Below, piece by piece: positions 18,121 to 26,573 of a DNA stretch of 64,000 bases. This stretch comes from Brevibacillus_H ginsengisoli. Lineage in GTDB: Bacteria; Bacillota; Bacilli; Brevibacillales; Brevibacillaceae. How positions within the stretch are numbered: the first letter of the stretch is position 1; each line of letters begins with the position of its first letter. Both the position numbers and the translations under genes were made by a program. Location: positions 62,001 through 126,000 of the forward strand of contig NZ_JBNJQR010000008.1 of the NCBI RefSeq assembly GCF_050113715.1. The letters are read 5' to 3'. The notes below the pieces were generated by a model. It was not told where the DNA came from. It saw nothing but the letters and a program-made list of their open reading frames with translations, and did no database searches.

Positions 18121-19218
18121 GTGAACCAACAAGAGGTCCGAAGATACATCGAAAGTTACCTGGCGGCCTTCTCTACCCATATCGTGGAGTCTCATCCCGC
18201 CTTTGTTACCGTTAAGCTTCCAGATGAAGTAGACAAGGATATCGGGAATCGCCCCTTCTACTGGTCCTGGGTAGAGAAAATGAATATTCCTCCTCAACCG
18301 TTAATCCTGAGCTTTCTTTTTGATGAAGAAAAGAAACCCGAGAATTTTCGCGGAGAGTTCGTTCATTTTGGATCGAGGCGTTTGCATCAGATTTTTGAAT
18401 CAACCCGAAAGCATGGTAGCTTTGTCTGTTTATTTGAGCAGAGTCCGCTTGCCTCTTCAGCTATAACGAGAGCACATCGTTCGACTCCGCTGACTCCCTG
18501 GCTTTGTATCAATGTCAAAATCTCTTTTATCTGTGACAAAAAGCGAGACTGTCTGCTTTCTTTGGGAATAAACTTACATCATTTGCGGATGGTTGACGAT
18601 TTCTACACCTTTTTGAAACGCTTAACACTCTCACCTGCCATACCCGACTACCATTATACGCTGGATCGTCGACTTTCGTTGGAGCATGCGTTCGATATGT
18701 TTAATGATCACGTGCACTCCTTTATTGCTACACAAGATCAGAAATGGGCTGAGGAAGCGCGGCGAAGACTCTCCGAAGAGCTTGAGATACTCGAAGCCTA
18801 CTACACCCAATTGGAGTTAGACGAAAAGGAGAAAGACTCAAGAGAAAAGACCCAGACGGATACAACAGGGGGCGCTCAAGAACCTGATATTCCTACCAAT
18901 GCGGTGAATTTGCCGTTAGAAGACCCATCTCCCGCTCCCTTTTCCCTTCCGCTCATGAGCAACCAACAGGATGTGTCTGCCCCAGTCTCTTTGGAAGAAC
19001 ATCGTCAGGGAGGCGGAAGTATACTCGATTTCCTGAGAATGAACAGTATCCCGGAAACTTCAAAAGAAAAGATTGTTCAACAAGATTGGAAGTCAAGTTC
19101 TCCTCAAGAGGAAAAAAATCGGAGAATGGCCGAGTTGAAGTGGCAGTACGAACCTCGAATCGACGTGCAAGTCATTAACGCCGGGTTGTTTTACCTGTAC
19201 AATGAACCCCCTCTCTAA
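18121..19218 (+). CDS. yqhG: YqhG family protein with extended C-terminal region
   Basis: 365 residues; function unknown. The N-terminal 250 residues follow YqhG (NQQEVRRYIESYL start, RPFYWSWVEKM, then the SLEHAFDMFN region), with coiled-coil character at 210-245. The B. subtilis protein is about 260 residues. Here a Pro/Ser/Glu-rich stretch (about 245-320) precedes a short ordered end, YEPRIDVQVINAGLFYLYNE, that also looks conserved. The GTG at 18121 is preferred because GGAGG lies 7-10 nt upstream. It follows yqhH by 33 nt, so the pair is an operon; a partner role with the helicase is inferred from conserved adjacency. Confidence 0.85.
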   Translation: MNQQEVRRYIESYLAAFSTHIVESHPAFVTVKLPDEVDKDIGNRPFYWSWVEKMNIPPQPLILSFLFDEEKKPENFRGEFVHFGSRRLHQIFESTRKHGSFVCLFEQSPLASSAITRAHRSTPLTPWLCINVKISFICDKKRDCLLSLGINLHHLRMVDDFYTFLKRLTLSPAIPDYHYTLDRRLSLEHAFDMFNDHVHSFIATQDQKWAEEARRRLSEELEILEAYYTQLELDEKEKDSREKTQTDTTGGAQEPDIPTNAVNLPLEDPSPAPFSLPLMSNQQDVSAPVSLEEHRQGGGSILDFLRMNSIPETSKEKIVQQDWKSSSPQEEKNRRMAELKWQYEPRIDVQVINAGLFYLYNEPPL

Positions 19219-19370
19219 AAATAGAGAATGCTGACGCAAGAGTAAAAATATGTAAAACCCACACGAGAAAAACATTCTCTTCCTGACAGCAAGCAACAAA
19301 TTGTTTAGGCATATTCTGGTTAAAATGAGTAAGGATAAGTGATTTACCTTTACGCTTAATCAGAAGGGAT

Positions 19371-20234
19371 GTGCTTGAATTGTTGCAACGTATCGGCCAA
19401 ATCTGTTTACAAATAATGGTTGTGATTGTCTGTACGTTTTCTCCCGCTTCCGTAAGCGCAGAAGAAAAGACGTGGACCGTGGCTTTTTCCCAACAAATAA
19501 ACGTTTGGATAAAAGAACTATCAACCGCCGATCACCAATTTGACGATTGGAAAGGGGCGAAAACCTCTGTTCAAACCCTCGGACCTAATTCCATGCAGTG
19601 GTTGGTTACCCTATCGGCTCGGGACAAGCAAGTGGGTTATATGGTGGTCGCTGAAGAGAAACAGAGGAAAGAACAGCAATCTCCACAGTTCGTCCTGATG
19701 GAATACGGTTTAGGAGAATTTGTTTTATTTAACGATACGATTGCACCCAGACAAAAGGGCGCTCTACCTATATACGACGGATTCGCTTCTTATTGGAAAT
19801 TTGATCAAAATGGATTACCCCAATACGTTGACGCAAAAACAGGAGAGCATTATCCATCCATGTTTCAACCGGACAAAGGGATCATGGAAACCCTTTCTCA
19901 AGAGGATTTGGCCCTAGCAGGCTTCCCTTTGACGAAAACCTCCACACTTCAGCAAGTCGAGACGGATCCATTTGACACGATTGATTGGATGCAAGCCCAA
20001 CCGATCAAGACAACTGAAACAACTCCCGCTTTGTGGGAACACTTTGCCAATACCACAACTAAAAAATCATTTGTCGTTACCGCGTCATTGTTTCAGGATG
20101 AAGTGCTCGCCCCATTTACAGTCGGATCTGTACACGTATGGGGCGATAAAACGCTCTATATTGGTGTATGGGATGAGGGACTTCGTTATTTACCCTCCGC
20201 TTACATCACCAAAGTCGGAAAAATCGTACAATAA
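19371..20234 (+). CDS. Secreted protein of unknown function
   Basis: About 287 residues with a hydrophobic N-terminal segment and likely signal cleavage at ASVSAEEK, so the product is exported. The mature part alternates short beta-strand-like runs (MQWLVTLSARDKQVGYMVVAEE, FVLMEYGLGEFVLFN) with no catalytic or repeat motif that I recognise. The GTG start has AAGGG only 2 nt away; a TTG three codons later (19380) is an alternative. Downstream of yqhG by 150 nt on the same strand; the link is uncertain. Family unknown to me. Confidence 0.65.
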   Translation: MLELLQRIGQICLQIMVVIVCTFSPASVSAEEKTWTVAFSQQINVWIKELSTADHQFDDWKGAKTSVQTLGPNSMQWLVTLSARDKQVGYMVVAEEKQRKEQQSPQFVLMEYGLGEFVLFNDTIAPRQKGALPIYDGFASYWKFDQNGLPQYVDAKTGEHYPSMFQPDKGIMETLSQEDLALAGFPLTKTSTLQQVETDPFDTIDWMQAQPIKTTETTPALWEHFANTTTKKSFVVTASLFQDEVLAPFTVGSVHVWGDKTLYIGVWDEGLRYLPSAYITKVGKIVQ

Positions 20235-20268
20235 AAAAATAAAAAGGTAGCCTGTCTCTGGCTACCTC
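20233..20268 (-). terminator. Terminator of the aroK-yqzE-ykuS transcript
   Basis: AGGTAGCC (20245-20252) pairs with GGCTACCT (20260-20267); the minus-strand product runs into TTTTTATTTTTTT. Confidence 0.85.
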
Positions 20269-20297
20269 GATCCATTTATGCTATTAGTTTTTGAACC

Positions 20298-20552
20298 TTA
20301 TCGGTGGCTGCTTGGTTGTACGCGTTGATTGACCTCATGAAAAACGTCCATAGTACTCATCCCATTCGCATTGATGACGGGTGCGCCCGTAATCAAGTTG
20401 CCTTGAATCCCCATGAGATTCTCATCCTGCCCTGTAATGACAACAGCATCCACTTGTTGTTGCCAATTTCCTAATTCGACAACATCAAATCCGTTAGCCC
20501 GCAACATTTTAGAGAGATCGGTTAATGAATGTTCAACAGCAATTTTTGGCAT
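20298..20552 (-). CDS. ykuS: UPF0180 family protein YkuS
   Basis: 84 residues, matching the UPF0180 family: PKIAVEHSLTDLSKMLRANGFDVVEL, a central VDAVVITGQDENLMGI (hallmark VTGQD) and a C-terminal helix. Small cytoplasmic protein, function unknown. The second in-frame ATG (20552) is chosen because GGAGG lies 7 nt upstream, whereas the first is only 1 nt from it. It follows yqzE by 25 nt and shares its terminator, so it is probably the last gene of an aroK operon. Confidence 0.88.
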   Translation of the reverse strand: MPKIAVEHSLTDLSKMLRANGFDVVELGNWQQQVDAVVITGQDENLMGIQGNLITGAPVINANGMSTMDVFHEVNQRVQPSSHR

Positions 20553-20577
20553 ATCCATTCCTCCATCCAGTCTGTTT

Positions 20578-20739
20578 TTACTTGCGCAAGAACAACCTGA
20601 TTGACATAGGAATTACACCAAACCACTTAGAAGACCATGGTTCTCGGGGTGGTTTGTTTTTTTTTCGCTCTTCTTTTGGTGTATCCATGTATTGTACGAA
20701 TCGCTTGGTTAAGAATTTAAGGTAATCCTGAAACGACAT
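20578..20739 (-). CDS. yqzE: YqzE family protein (short gene)
   Basis: A 53-residue ORF: MSFQDYLKFLTKRFVQY start, then MDTPKEERKKNK and WFGVIPMSIRLFLRK. This is the YqzE pattern (FxxYLTxxFVQYxxxPKEERK, then a Trp-Phe-Gly-containing hydrophobic C-terminal helix). In B. subtilis yqzE lies between comGG and the shikimate kinase gene; here it sits 20 nt after aroK with GGGGGAG upstream, while comG genes are absent from the window. Function unknown. Confidence 0.85.
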   Translation of the reverse strand: MSFQDYLKFLTKRFVQYMDTPKEERKKNKPPREPWSSKWFGVIPMSIRLFLRK

Positions 20740-20759
20740 CACGACTCCCCCTTACAGGT

Positions 20760-21293
20760 TTAGTCTTGCCGTTTGACCTGATATTCAACCATGCGTTTCA
20801 AGATTTCTTCGATGATCGCATCGGGTTGTTTCTTGGTCGTATTGATCTGAATCATTGCGAAGTCATAGGCTCCCTTCCGCTCTTCAAGCAATACCACAAC
20901 TCGCTCAGCCGGATTGCCGGCAAGCAGCGGACGCCCTTGATCAGCCGTTACTCGGGAAATAATTTCGTCTGCGTCAGCGTACAGTCCGATAACCAGCGAA
21001 TGATTCATCATCTGTTTTACATTCTCTGAACGAAGAACAGCTCCGCCACCAGTCGTGATGACTTGACTTTTCCGATCCAGAAGCTTGGCAAGCAAATGAG
21101 TCTCGACCTCTCGAAAATAGGATTCCCCTTTTTCCTTAAAAATCGTGGGGATATCCACACCCTCACTTTCTACAATCGCCTGATCAAGATCAACGTGTGT
21201 CATCCCTAAGCGTTTGGCCAACAAGGAACCAATTGTTGATTTTCCTGTACCCATAAACCCGACAAATACGATATTTCTCTCTGTGCTCACCAA
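20760..21293 (-). CDS. aroK: Shikimate kinase
   Basis: About 177 residues. Phosphorylates shikimate with ATP in the chorismate pathway. Seen: P-loop GFMGTGKSTIG, shikimate-binding DLDQAIVESEG (Asp-Leu-Asp), EVETHLLAKL, the TTGGGAVLR Gly-rich loop and the lid region QGRPLL. The TTG at 21293 has AAAGGA 9 nt upstream; the adjacent GTG (21290) is nearly equal. Its start overlaps the downstream AAAGGAACTAA end of the M1 peptidase gene, so translation is probably coupled to it. Confidence 0.93.
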   Translation of the reverse strand: MVSTERNIVFVGFMGTGKSTIGSLLAKRLGMTHVDLDQAIVESEGVDIPTIFKEKGESYFREVETHLLAKLLDRKSQVITTGGGAVLRSENVKQMMNHSLVIGLYADADEIISRVTADQGRPLLAGNPAERVVVLLEERKGAYDFAMIQINTTKKQPDAIIEEILKRMVEYQVKRQD

Positions 21294-21297
21294 TATT

Positions 21298-23148
21298 TTA
21301 GTTCCTTTCCGGTACCGTAATCTGAACAACTCGTGTGTCTTTGTCGTAGTGAACCTGATACCCCATTACCTGACTAAAAAACTCCAACGGCACCATCACG
21401 TGGCTTTTTACCTCAATCGTTGGTTTTTTCGTCGTGACCGGGTGACCGTTTACTTGTATCTTGTTCGAGAAATCATGAACAATGACTTCTTTATTTCCAG
21501 CTTTCATGTGGATCGTTCTCTTTTCTTCATTCCACACGACATGATAGCCAAGCTTCTGCATAATTTCAGCTACAGGCAGATAGACGGTGTTATCTTGAAT
21601 CCTTGCCGCCATATTCGGATAGAACGCCATATCATTAATCACGGTATCAACATAAGGTACCATCTCAATCGGAGCGAAACCCGCTTGATTAATTCGCTCG
21701 ACATTTGGCACGAAGTAATGGGCTTCACCTCTCAGGGTTTGTCCCAACGCTTGGTCCAGGTGTTCAGGTCCTACAGTGAACCCATGATAACTTCGTTGTA
21801 CTCGCTGTAAAAACTCCTTAAACTTGGCGTCTCCAATCTGATCGCGCAAACGATGGTACAACATCGCCCCCTTGGAATACCATGTCCAAGAAAATTCATC
21901 ACGTGTCTCAAATTGATTGAGATTTTTACCCAGCTTACCGAATGGGTAGCGAGCCGACAATTGATTCGTTGTCGCCGTATATTCTTGAATAAAGGAGTCT
22001 GCCTGGCTTTTACCGTGCCGCTTCAAATCATAGAAGTACAGGCTTGCTTCAGCCATCCCTTCATCTAGCCAACCATAGATTGGTTCAATCGTAGAAATGC
22101 TGTTATACCAATACATATGAGCAATTTCATGAGGCAGCCAGTGATCGATCAGATTGTTCGCGTACATATCTTTGGAGAAGATCGCCATATTGGCATATTC
22201 CATCGCAAATGTTGTATTGGCTCCTGTTTCAGCGATTGCCACCTCTGGATATGGCAAGGCACCATATTCACTTATGTACGCTTCGAAGGCAGATTGGGCA
22301 ATCGACTTCATTAAACTTAAGTTCGATTCATTCGTTGTCGCAATGTGCACCTGATGCCCTGGATTAATATCAACCGTTTCGATATGATACATCGGGCTTC
22401 CCACTAACGCAAAATTCAAGACCTTCTTGGCATGATACTCGACCGATTTGCGTCCATCCTGCGACGGTTGCGCTTTGCCCAGTCCCCACGAGGTTACCCA
22501 CTGGTAAGCTTCAGGTGAGGTGAAGGTCAAATCATAGTCCGCATAGTGATACACAAACGGATCGCCAAACGAATTAGGTTCTGGTGGAACATACCACTGA
22601 TTTTTCTGATCGACTGAACCTAGCATGGGATACCAGTTCGTCAGCGTCCAGATATCATCCTTAACCCCATAGCGTGTCCCGCTCCTGGGAACCATGGACT
22701 CGAATTCCACCTCGATCGCTCCCCTGCTTTGACTCCCCAACACGTTGTCAAAGCGGATTACGGTACCTTCCCTACGAAAAGGTATGCCTTTATTTTTGTA
22801 GCGAATCGCTTTAATCCTCATGGGGCTCCACGTGTAATCGTAGACATACAGGTAAAGTTCTTTCGCCTTGGGGTTATCAAACAGTATCGTCTCTTTCCCT
22901 GTAATGGAAGCCTCGTTGGTATGTAATTCGGCTGCAATTTTATAGGAAACATGCAGATTTTTAATCAGCGAAGGCACGAGCGGATCATAAAGGAAGGGGT
23001 CAGCTCCAACCGACGACTCCACGACACTAGCCTGCTGAGTGTGAAACCATTCGGATAATTGTGGCCATTTTATGACAACTCCTACCGCCGAAAATACGAC
23101 AAGAATAGCCACACATATTAACAAACTTGTCTTCTTTACTGAGTTCAT
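21298..23148 (-). CDS. Membrane-anchored M1-family zinc metallopeptidase with copper amine oxidase-like domain
   Basis: 616 residues. An N-terminal membrane anchor (about 8-27) places the catalytic part outside. Seen: the M1 substrate motif FAMEYANM (E317), zinc site HEIAH (340-344) with third ligand in WLDEGMAEA (E363), and a C-terminal copper-amine-oxidase-N-like domain (about 505-612: VYLPVAEIMQKLGYHVVW, then VMVPLEFFSQVMGYQV), a fold used in Bacilli for wall or matrix attachment. Likely an extracytoplasmic aminopeptidase. GGAG lies 9 nt from the ATG. It overlaps aroK's ribosome site, an unusual partner. Confidence 0.88.
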   Translation of the reverse strand: MNSVKKTSLLICVAILVVFSAVGVVIKWPQLSEWFHTQQASVVESSVGADPFLYDPLVPSLIKNLHVSYKIAAELHTNEASITGKETILFDNPKAKELYLYVYDYTWSPMRIKAIRYKNKGIPFRREGTVIRFDNVLGSQSRGAIEVEFESMVPRSGTRYGVKDDIWTLTNWYPMLGSVDQKNQWYVPPEPNSFGDPFVYHYADYDLTFTSPEAYQWVTSWGLGKAQPSQDGRKSVEYHAKKVLNFALVGSPMYHIETVDINPGHQVHIATTNESNLSLMKSIAQSAFEAYISEYGALPYPEVAIAETGANTTFAMEYANMAIFSKDMYANNLIDHWLPHEIAHMYWYNSISTIEPIYGWLDEGMAEASLYFYDLKRHGKSQADSFIQEYTATTNQLSARYPFGKLGKNLNQFETRDEFSWTWYSKGAMLYHRLRDQIGDAKFKEFLQRVQRSYHGFTVGPEHLDQALGQTLRGEAHYFVPNVERINQAGFAPIEMVPYVDTVINDMAFYPNMAARIQDNTVYLPVAEIMQKLGYHVVWNEEKRTIHMKAGNKEVIVHDFSNKIQVNGHPVTTKKPTIEVKSHVMVPLEFFSQVMGYQVHYDKDTRVVQITVPERN

Positions 23149-23251
23149 CTAACTCTACTCCATCATCTATTTGCCTATATTGTAACATCCCGAATGGAAG
23201 GTGGGTATCTTTAGTTATTCTTGTAAACTCCTGTCAAAAATTATCTAAAAT

Positions 23252-23265
23252 TAATAGCGCTTACA
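23252..23265. promoter_or_regulatory. cre-like (CcpA) site upstream of phaRBC
   Basis: TGTAAGCGCTATTA on the minus strand, close to the consensus TGWAANCGNTNWCA, 37 nt upstream of the candidate -10 of phaR. Suggests carbon catabolite control of the PHA genes. Inference from sequence match. Confidence 0.45.
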
Positions 23266-23285
23266 AATCGAATTAGCCGATACAA

Positions 23286-23307
23286 ACGTCCGCCACCACG
23301 TTATAAT
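23286..23307 (+). promoter_or_regulatory. Candidate promoter of phaRBC
   Basis: A perfect -10 TATAAT at 23302-23307, 43 nt before the phaR ATG. The -35 region is weak (GATACA about 17 nt upstream), so an activator may be needed. Confidence 0.45.
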
Positions 23308-23349
23308 ATTAGTGTTTGGTTCCAACAATTCCCTTATATGGAGGTATGT

Positions 23350-23685
23350 ATGAGCAACAATCAATTTACCGATCCTTTTTCGGTATGGAAAAAGTTGTAC
23401 GACCAGACGGAAGAGCATTGGGGCAAAATGTTGGGTGAAACGGTACAAACCGAAGCCTTCTCCGCATGGTTGGGTTACATGCAAAAACAAATGCTCGAAT
23501 ACCAGGATGCCGTCAGAAAAAGCACAGAAAAATACTTGGAACAAGCCCACCTTCCAAGCAAGAATGACATTGCCAATCTCGCTTCATTAATTGTCAATCT
23601 TGAAAACAAAGTGGACGAACTTGATATCAAATTGGATAAGCTTCAAGATCAACTCGCCGAAGTTCAGAAAGAAAAGACAGAATAA
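23350..23685 (+). CDS. phaR: Class IV PHA synthase subunit PhaR
   Basis: 111 residues; small subunit required with PhaC for class IV polyhydroxyalkanoate synthase activity. Seen: DPFSVWKKLYDQTEEHWGKMLGETVQTEAFSAWLG in overlapping pieces, then MQKQMLEYQDAVRKSTE and a C-terminal coiled coil (LENKVDELDIKLDKLQDQLAEV). The ATG at 23350 has GGAGG 7 nt upstream; an ATG four codons earlier overlaps that site. First gene of phaR-phaB-phaC, the order known from Bacillus. Confidence 0.92.
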   Translation: MSNNQFTDPFSVWKKLYDQTEEHWGKMLGETVQTEAFSAWLGYMQKQMLEYQDAVRKSTEKYLEQAHLPSKNDIANLASLIVNLENKVDELDIKLDKLQDQLAEVQKEKTE

Positions 23686-23743
23686 CTCGATATTATTCAA
23701 TGTTCATTATTTTTCTAACTTACAAGGTATGGGGGTTATGAAG

Positions 23744-24490
23744 ATGACAAATTTACAAGGAAACGTAGCGATTGTAACAGGCGGTTCACGCGGTATCGGA
23801 GCATCAATTGTAAGGGAATTGGCGAAGAACGAAGTGAATGTTGTCATTAACTATCAATCAAGCGCCGAGGCTGCCACATCTTTGGTTCAAGAAGTGGAAA
23901 CTACATACGGAATCAAGGCTTTGGCAATCCAAGCGGATATCTCTCAAGCAGATGATGCGCGTCACCTTGTAAATCAAGTAAAAGAACATTTTGGAAGAAT
24001 CGACATACTTGTTAACAATGCGGGAATTACGCGGGATCGTACGTTTCGTAAGTTAACAGATGAAGACTGGAATCAAGTGATCCAGGTCAATCTCAACAGT
24101 TTATTTTACATAACCCAAGCAGCCATTCCGAGCATGCTTGAATCTGAAAATGGTCGAGTGATTAATATTTCCTCCATCATCGGACAGGCGGGCGGTTTTG
24201 GCCAAACCAACTACTCTGCCGCTAAAGCTGGTATCATCGGGTTCACCAAATCACTCGCTTTGGAATTAGCCAAGAGCAACGTGACAGTTAACAGCATCTG
24301 TCCAGGATTTATTGAAACAGATATGCTCGCCTTTGTAAAAGAAGAGATTCGTGAACAAATTAAATCCCGTATTCCTCAGCGCCGTTTCGGTTTGCCGGAG
24401 GAAATCGCCAAAGGCGTGCTCTATCTTGTCAAAGACGGCGCCTATATCACAGGACAGAGCTTAAATATTAACGGTGGTCTATACATGTAG
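23744..24490 (+). CDS. phaB: Acetoacetyl-CoA reductase (3-oxoacyl reductase family)
   Basis: 248 residues, short-chain dehydrogenase. Reduces acetoacetyl-CoA to (R)-3-hydroxybutyryl-CoA with NADPH for polymer synthesis. Seen: cofactor motif TGGSRGIG (12-19), NNAG (91-94), catalytic Ser in NISSIIG, Tyr and Lys in YSAAK (Y157, K161), PG motif CPGFIETDM. The FabG family is similar; the position between phaR and phaC decides the name. The ATG at 23744 fits GGGGG 8 nt upstream; an alternative ATG lies two codons earlier. Confidence 0.92.
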   Translation: MTNLQGNVAIVTGGSRGIGASIVRELAKNEVNVVINYQSSAEAATSLVQEVETTYGIKALAIQADISQADDARHLVNQVKEHFGRIDILVNNAGITRDRTFRKLTDEDWNQVIQVNLNSLFYITQAAIPSMLESENGRVINISSIIGQAGGFGQTNYSAAKAGIIGFTKSLALELAKSNVTVNSICPGFIETDMLAFVKEEIREQIKSRIPQRRFGLPEEIAKGVLYLVKDGAYITGQSLNINGGLYM

Positions 24491-24504
24491 GGAGGATTGG
24501 ATTC

Positions 24505-25599
24505 ATGACAGTTCCAAATTATATCGAAAGCTGGAATGAGATGGTCAAGCATTTGCCGGAGCCGTATCAAAAATCCATTGCTCGCATGGAAAACGTACGC
24601 GAAGCCTTGACTGGACCTGAACCCGAAGTAGGACTCACTCCAAAAGAGTGTATCTGGACCAAAAACAAAGCGAAACTGTATCGTTACATCCCAGTCAAAC
24701 CACAAGAGGAACGTCATAAAATTCCATTGTTGCTTATCTACGCGCTCATCAATAAGCCTTATATCATGGATTTGACGCCTGGTATGAGCATGGTGGAATA
24801 CCTGGTCAATCAGGGATTTGACGTGTATTTGCTCGATTGGGGAGTCTTCCAGCTGGAGGATAAGGATATTACCTTTGACGACTTGGTATTTGATTATATT
24901 CCACGGGCAGTGGATAAGGTTCTGCGCACGTCTTCTGCCAATGAGCTATCCGTTCTGGGTTATTGCATGGGCGGTACCATAACCTCCATGTTCGTGGCTA
25001 CACATCCTCACCTGCCGATTCGCAACCAGATCCAATTGGCGAGCCCGATCGACTTTGAGGATGCGGGGACCTTCACCGTTTGGCTGGATGAGCGCTATTA
25101 TAATCTGAATAAAATGGTCGATACTTTTGGGATCATCCCGCCGGAAATTCTGGACTTTGGGAATAAGCTCCTCAAGCCGATCACCAATTTCGTGGGACCA
25201 TGGGTAAATTTGATCGACCGCGGCGCAGATGAAAAATTCATCAAAAACTGGAGACTGCTGAACAAGTGGGTGGCAGACGGAACGCCTTTCCCAGGGGCAG
25301 CCTTCAAGCAATGGATACGTGATTTTTACCAACAGAACAAATTAATCAAGGGCGAGCTTGTCTTGCGTGGACACCGCGTCGATCTCAGCCAGATCAAAGC
25401 CAACCTCTTGACGGTCGTGGCCGAAAGAGACCATATTGCGCTTCCTTGCCAAAGCATTGCCCTGAACAATGTCGTCTCTAGTGAAGACAAGTCTGTTCTT
25501 GAATTGCCAACAGGACACGTCTCCATTGTCAACAGCGGCGTTGCCTTAAAGCAATTCTTCCCTGCTCTTAACGAGTGGCTCAGTGCCCGCTCGAACTAA
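24505..25599 (+). CDS. phaC: Class IV poly(3-hydroxyalkanoate) synthase catalytic subunit
   Basis: 364 residues, the length of class III/IV synthases. Polymerises (R)-3-hydroxyacyl-CoA into storage granules together with PhaR. Seen: lipase-like box GYCMGGT with nucleophile C154, DVYLLDWG near 106-112, catalytic Asp in AERDHIAL and His in TGHVSIV. Starts 14 nt after phaB with GGGAGG upstream; a strong terminator follows. No depolymerase or phasin gene is in the window. Confidence 0.95.
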   Translation: MTVPNYIESWNEMVKHLPEPYQKSIARMENVREALTGPEPEVGLTPKECIWTKNKAKLYRYIPVKPQEERHKIPLLLIYALINKPYIMDLTPGMSMVEYLVNQGFDVYLLDWGVFQLEDKDITFDDLVFDYIPRAVDKVLRTSSANELSVLGYCMGGTITSMFVATHPHLPIRNQIQLASPIDFEDAGTFTVWLDERYYNLNKMVDTFGIIPPEILDFGNKLLKPITNFVGPWVNLIDRGADEKFIKNWRLLNKWVADGTPFPGAAFKQWIRDFYQQNKLIKGELVLRGHRVDLSQIKANLLTVVAERDHIALPCQSIALNNVVSSEDKSVLELPTGHVSIVNSGVALKQFFPALNEWLSARSN

Positions 25600-25626
25600 T
25601 TGAAGACGATTTTCGTCAGAAAAGGA

Positions 25627-25660
25627 AAGGTGGTCGTCAGCGTGACGACCACCTTGTTCA
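25627..25660. terminator. Terminator between phaC and pxpA
   Basis: AAGGTGGTCGTCA (25627-25639) pairs with TGACGACCACCTT (25643-25655). U-rich on the plus side (GTTCATTT) and TTCCTTTT on the minus side. Confidence 0.85.
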
Positions 25661-25661
25661 T

Positions 25662-26420
25662 TTAGCTTGCTATCGGTTCAATACTTACCCCATTCTGATT
25701 CGCCCACGAATGCAAATCCATGAGGAATGAAGTGATGTGCGGACATTCAGCGGAGATGCAGAGTGTATCCGCTGTGAGTTCAATTACGCTGCCATCCACC
25801 GTATTCACACGCTGCTCCATCACAAGCTTCGCCGCTTGCTCCAGTTGTTCATTCTTGCCGATTAGCACACTTCCCTCTAATTCACGGGGAGCCAACCGTC
25901 CAGTTGGGAGGTAAGTACGATCAGCGAAGACTTCCTCAGCAACGGGCTGACCCATTTCAAGACAGGTTTCCACTAACGGACTTCCAGAAAGAGCATATAA
26001 AAGCAACTCTTCATTAATATCTGCAACCGCCCGTACAACCGCTTCCGCGATGTCCGGACGTTCTGAGGCCTCGTGATACAGGGCGCCATGCAGTTTGACA
26101 TGGTGGAGAGAACCACCGATCGCCCGGGTAATTCCATCCAGCGCGGCCACTTGATACAAGACGAGTTCATACACTTCCTTGGGAGATAGATGCATCGAGC
26201 GTCTTCCGAAGCCTTGCATATCCGGATATCCCGGATGCGCCCCGATCATGACTCCATTCTTCAAAGCAGCATCTACTAGTTTGGCAATGATATGAGGGTC
26301 ACCCGCATGAAATCCGCAAGCAATATTCATGGAGGTAATCCATTTTAAGATTCCCAAATCCTCACTCAATCGAGAACGGCCAAACCATTCTCCCAAATCG
26401 CAATTTATATCGAGTTTCAT
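25662..26420 (-). CDS. pxpA: 5-oxoprolinase subunit A (LamB/YcsF family)
   Basis: 252 residues. With PxpB and PxpC this family hydrolyses 5-oxoproline to glutamate using ATP. Seen: N-terminal MKLDINCDLGEWFG, NIACGFHAGDP, GAHPGYPDMQGFGRR, HVKLHGALYHEA, EVFADRTYLPTGRLAPR, all hallmark motifs. It stands alone here: no pxpB or pxpC nearby, so partners must be encoded elsewhere. A cre-like site lies 25 nt upstream of the ATG. Confidence 0.92.
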   Translation of the reverse strand: MKLDINCDLGEWFGRSRLSEDLGILKWITSMNIACGFHAGDPHIIAKLVDAALKNGVMIGAHPGYPDMQGFGRRSMHLSPKEVYELVLYQVAALDGITRAIGGSLHHVKLHGALYHEASERPDIAEAVVRAVADINEELLLYALSGSPLVETCLEMGQPVAEEVFADRTYLPTGRLAPRELEGSVLIGKNEQLEQAAKLVMEQRVNTVDGSVIELTADTLCISAECPHITSFLMDLHSWANQNGVSIEPIAS

Positions 26421-26444
26421 CTAATCTTCCCACCCTTTGGTTAA

Positions 26445-26458
26445 TGTAAGCGCATACA
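26445..26458. promoter_or_regulatory. cre-like site upstream of pxpA
   Basis: TGTAAGCGCATACA, near-palindromic and one mismatch from the CcpA consensus, 25 nt from the pxpA start. A site this close to the start would be expected to repress. Confidence 0.45.
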
Positions 26459-26533
26459 ATAATCTGGAAATTAATTACTTTCCCACTATTAGAATACCAT
26501 AAACATGTAACAAACAATGTTGAGATTTTATTA

Positions 26534-26560
26534 CAAAAAAGCAACGAGGCATCTCGTTGC
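26534..26560 (-). terminator. Terminator of ylbG
   Basis: GCAACGAG (26541-26548) pairs with CTCGTTGC (26553-26560), followed on the minus strand by TTTTTTGTAA. Confidence 0.85.
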
Positions 26561-26573
26561 AGTTTGATCCACT

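Noticed and set aside
20617..20655. Terminator-like hairpin on the plus strand (AAACCAC ... GTGGTTT followed by a T run).
   Set aside because: It lies inside the yqzE coding sequence on the other strand; the T run is the Lys/Asn codon stretch of PKEERKKNK, and no plus-strand transcript ends there.
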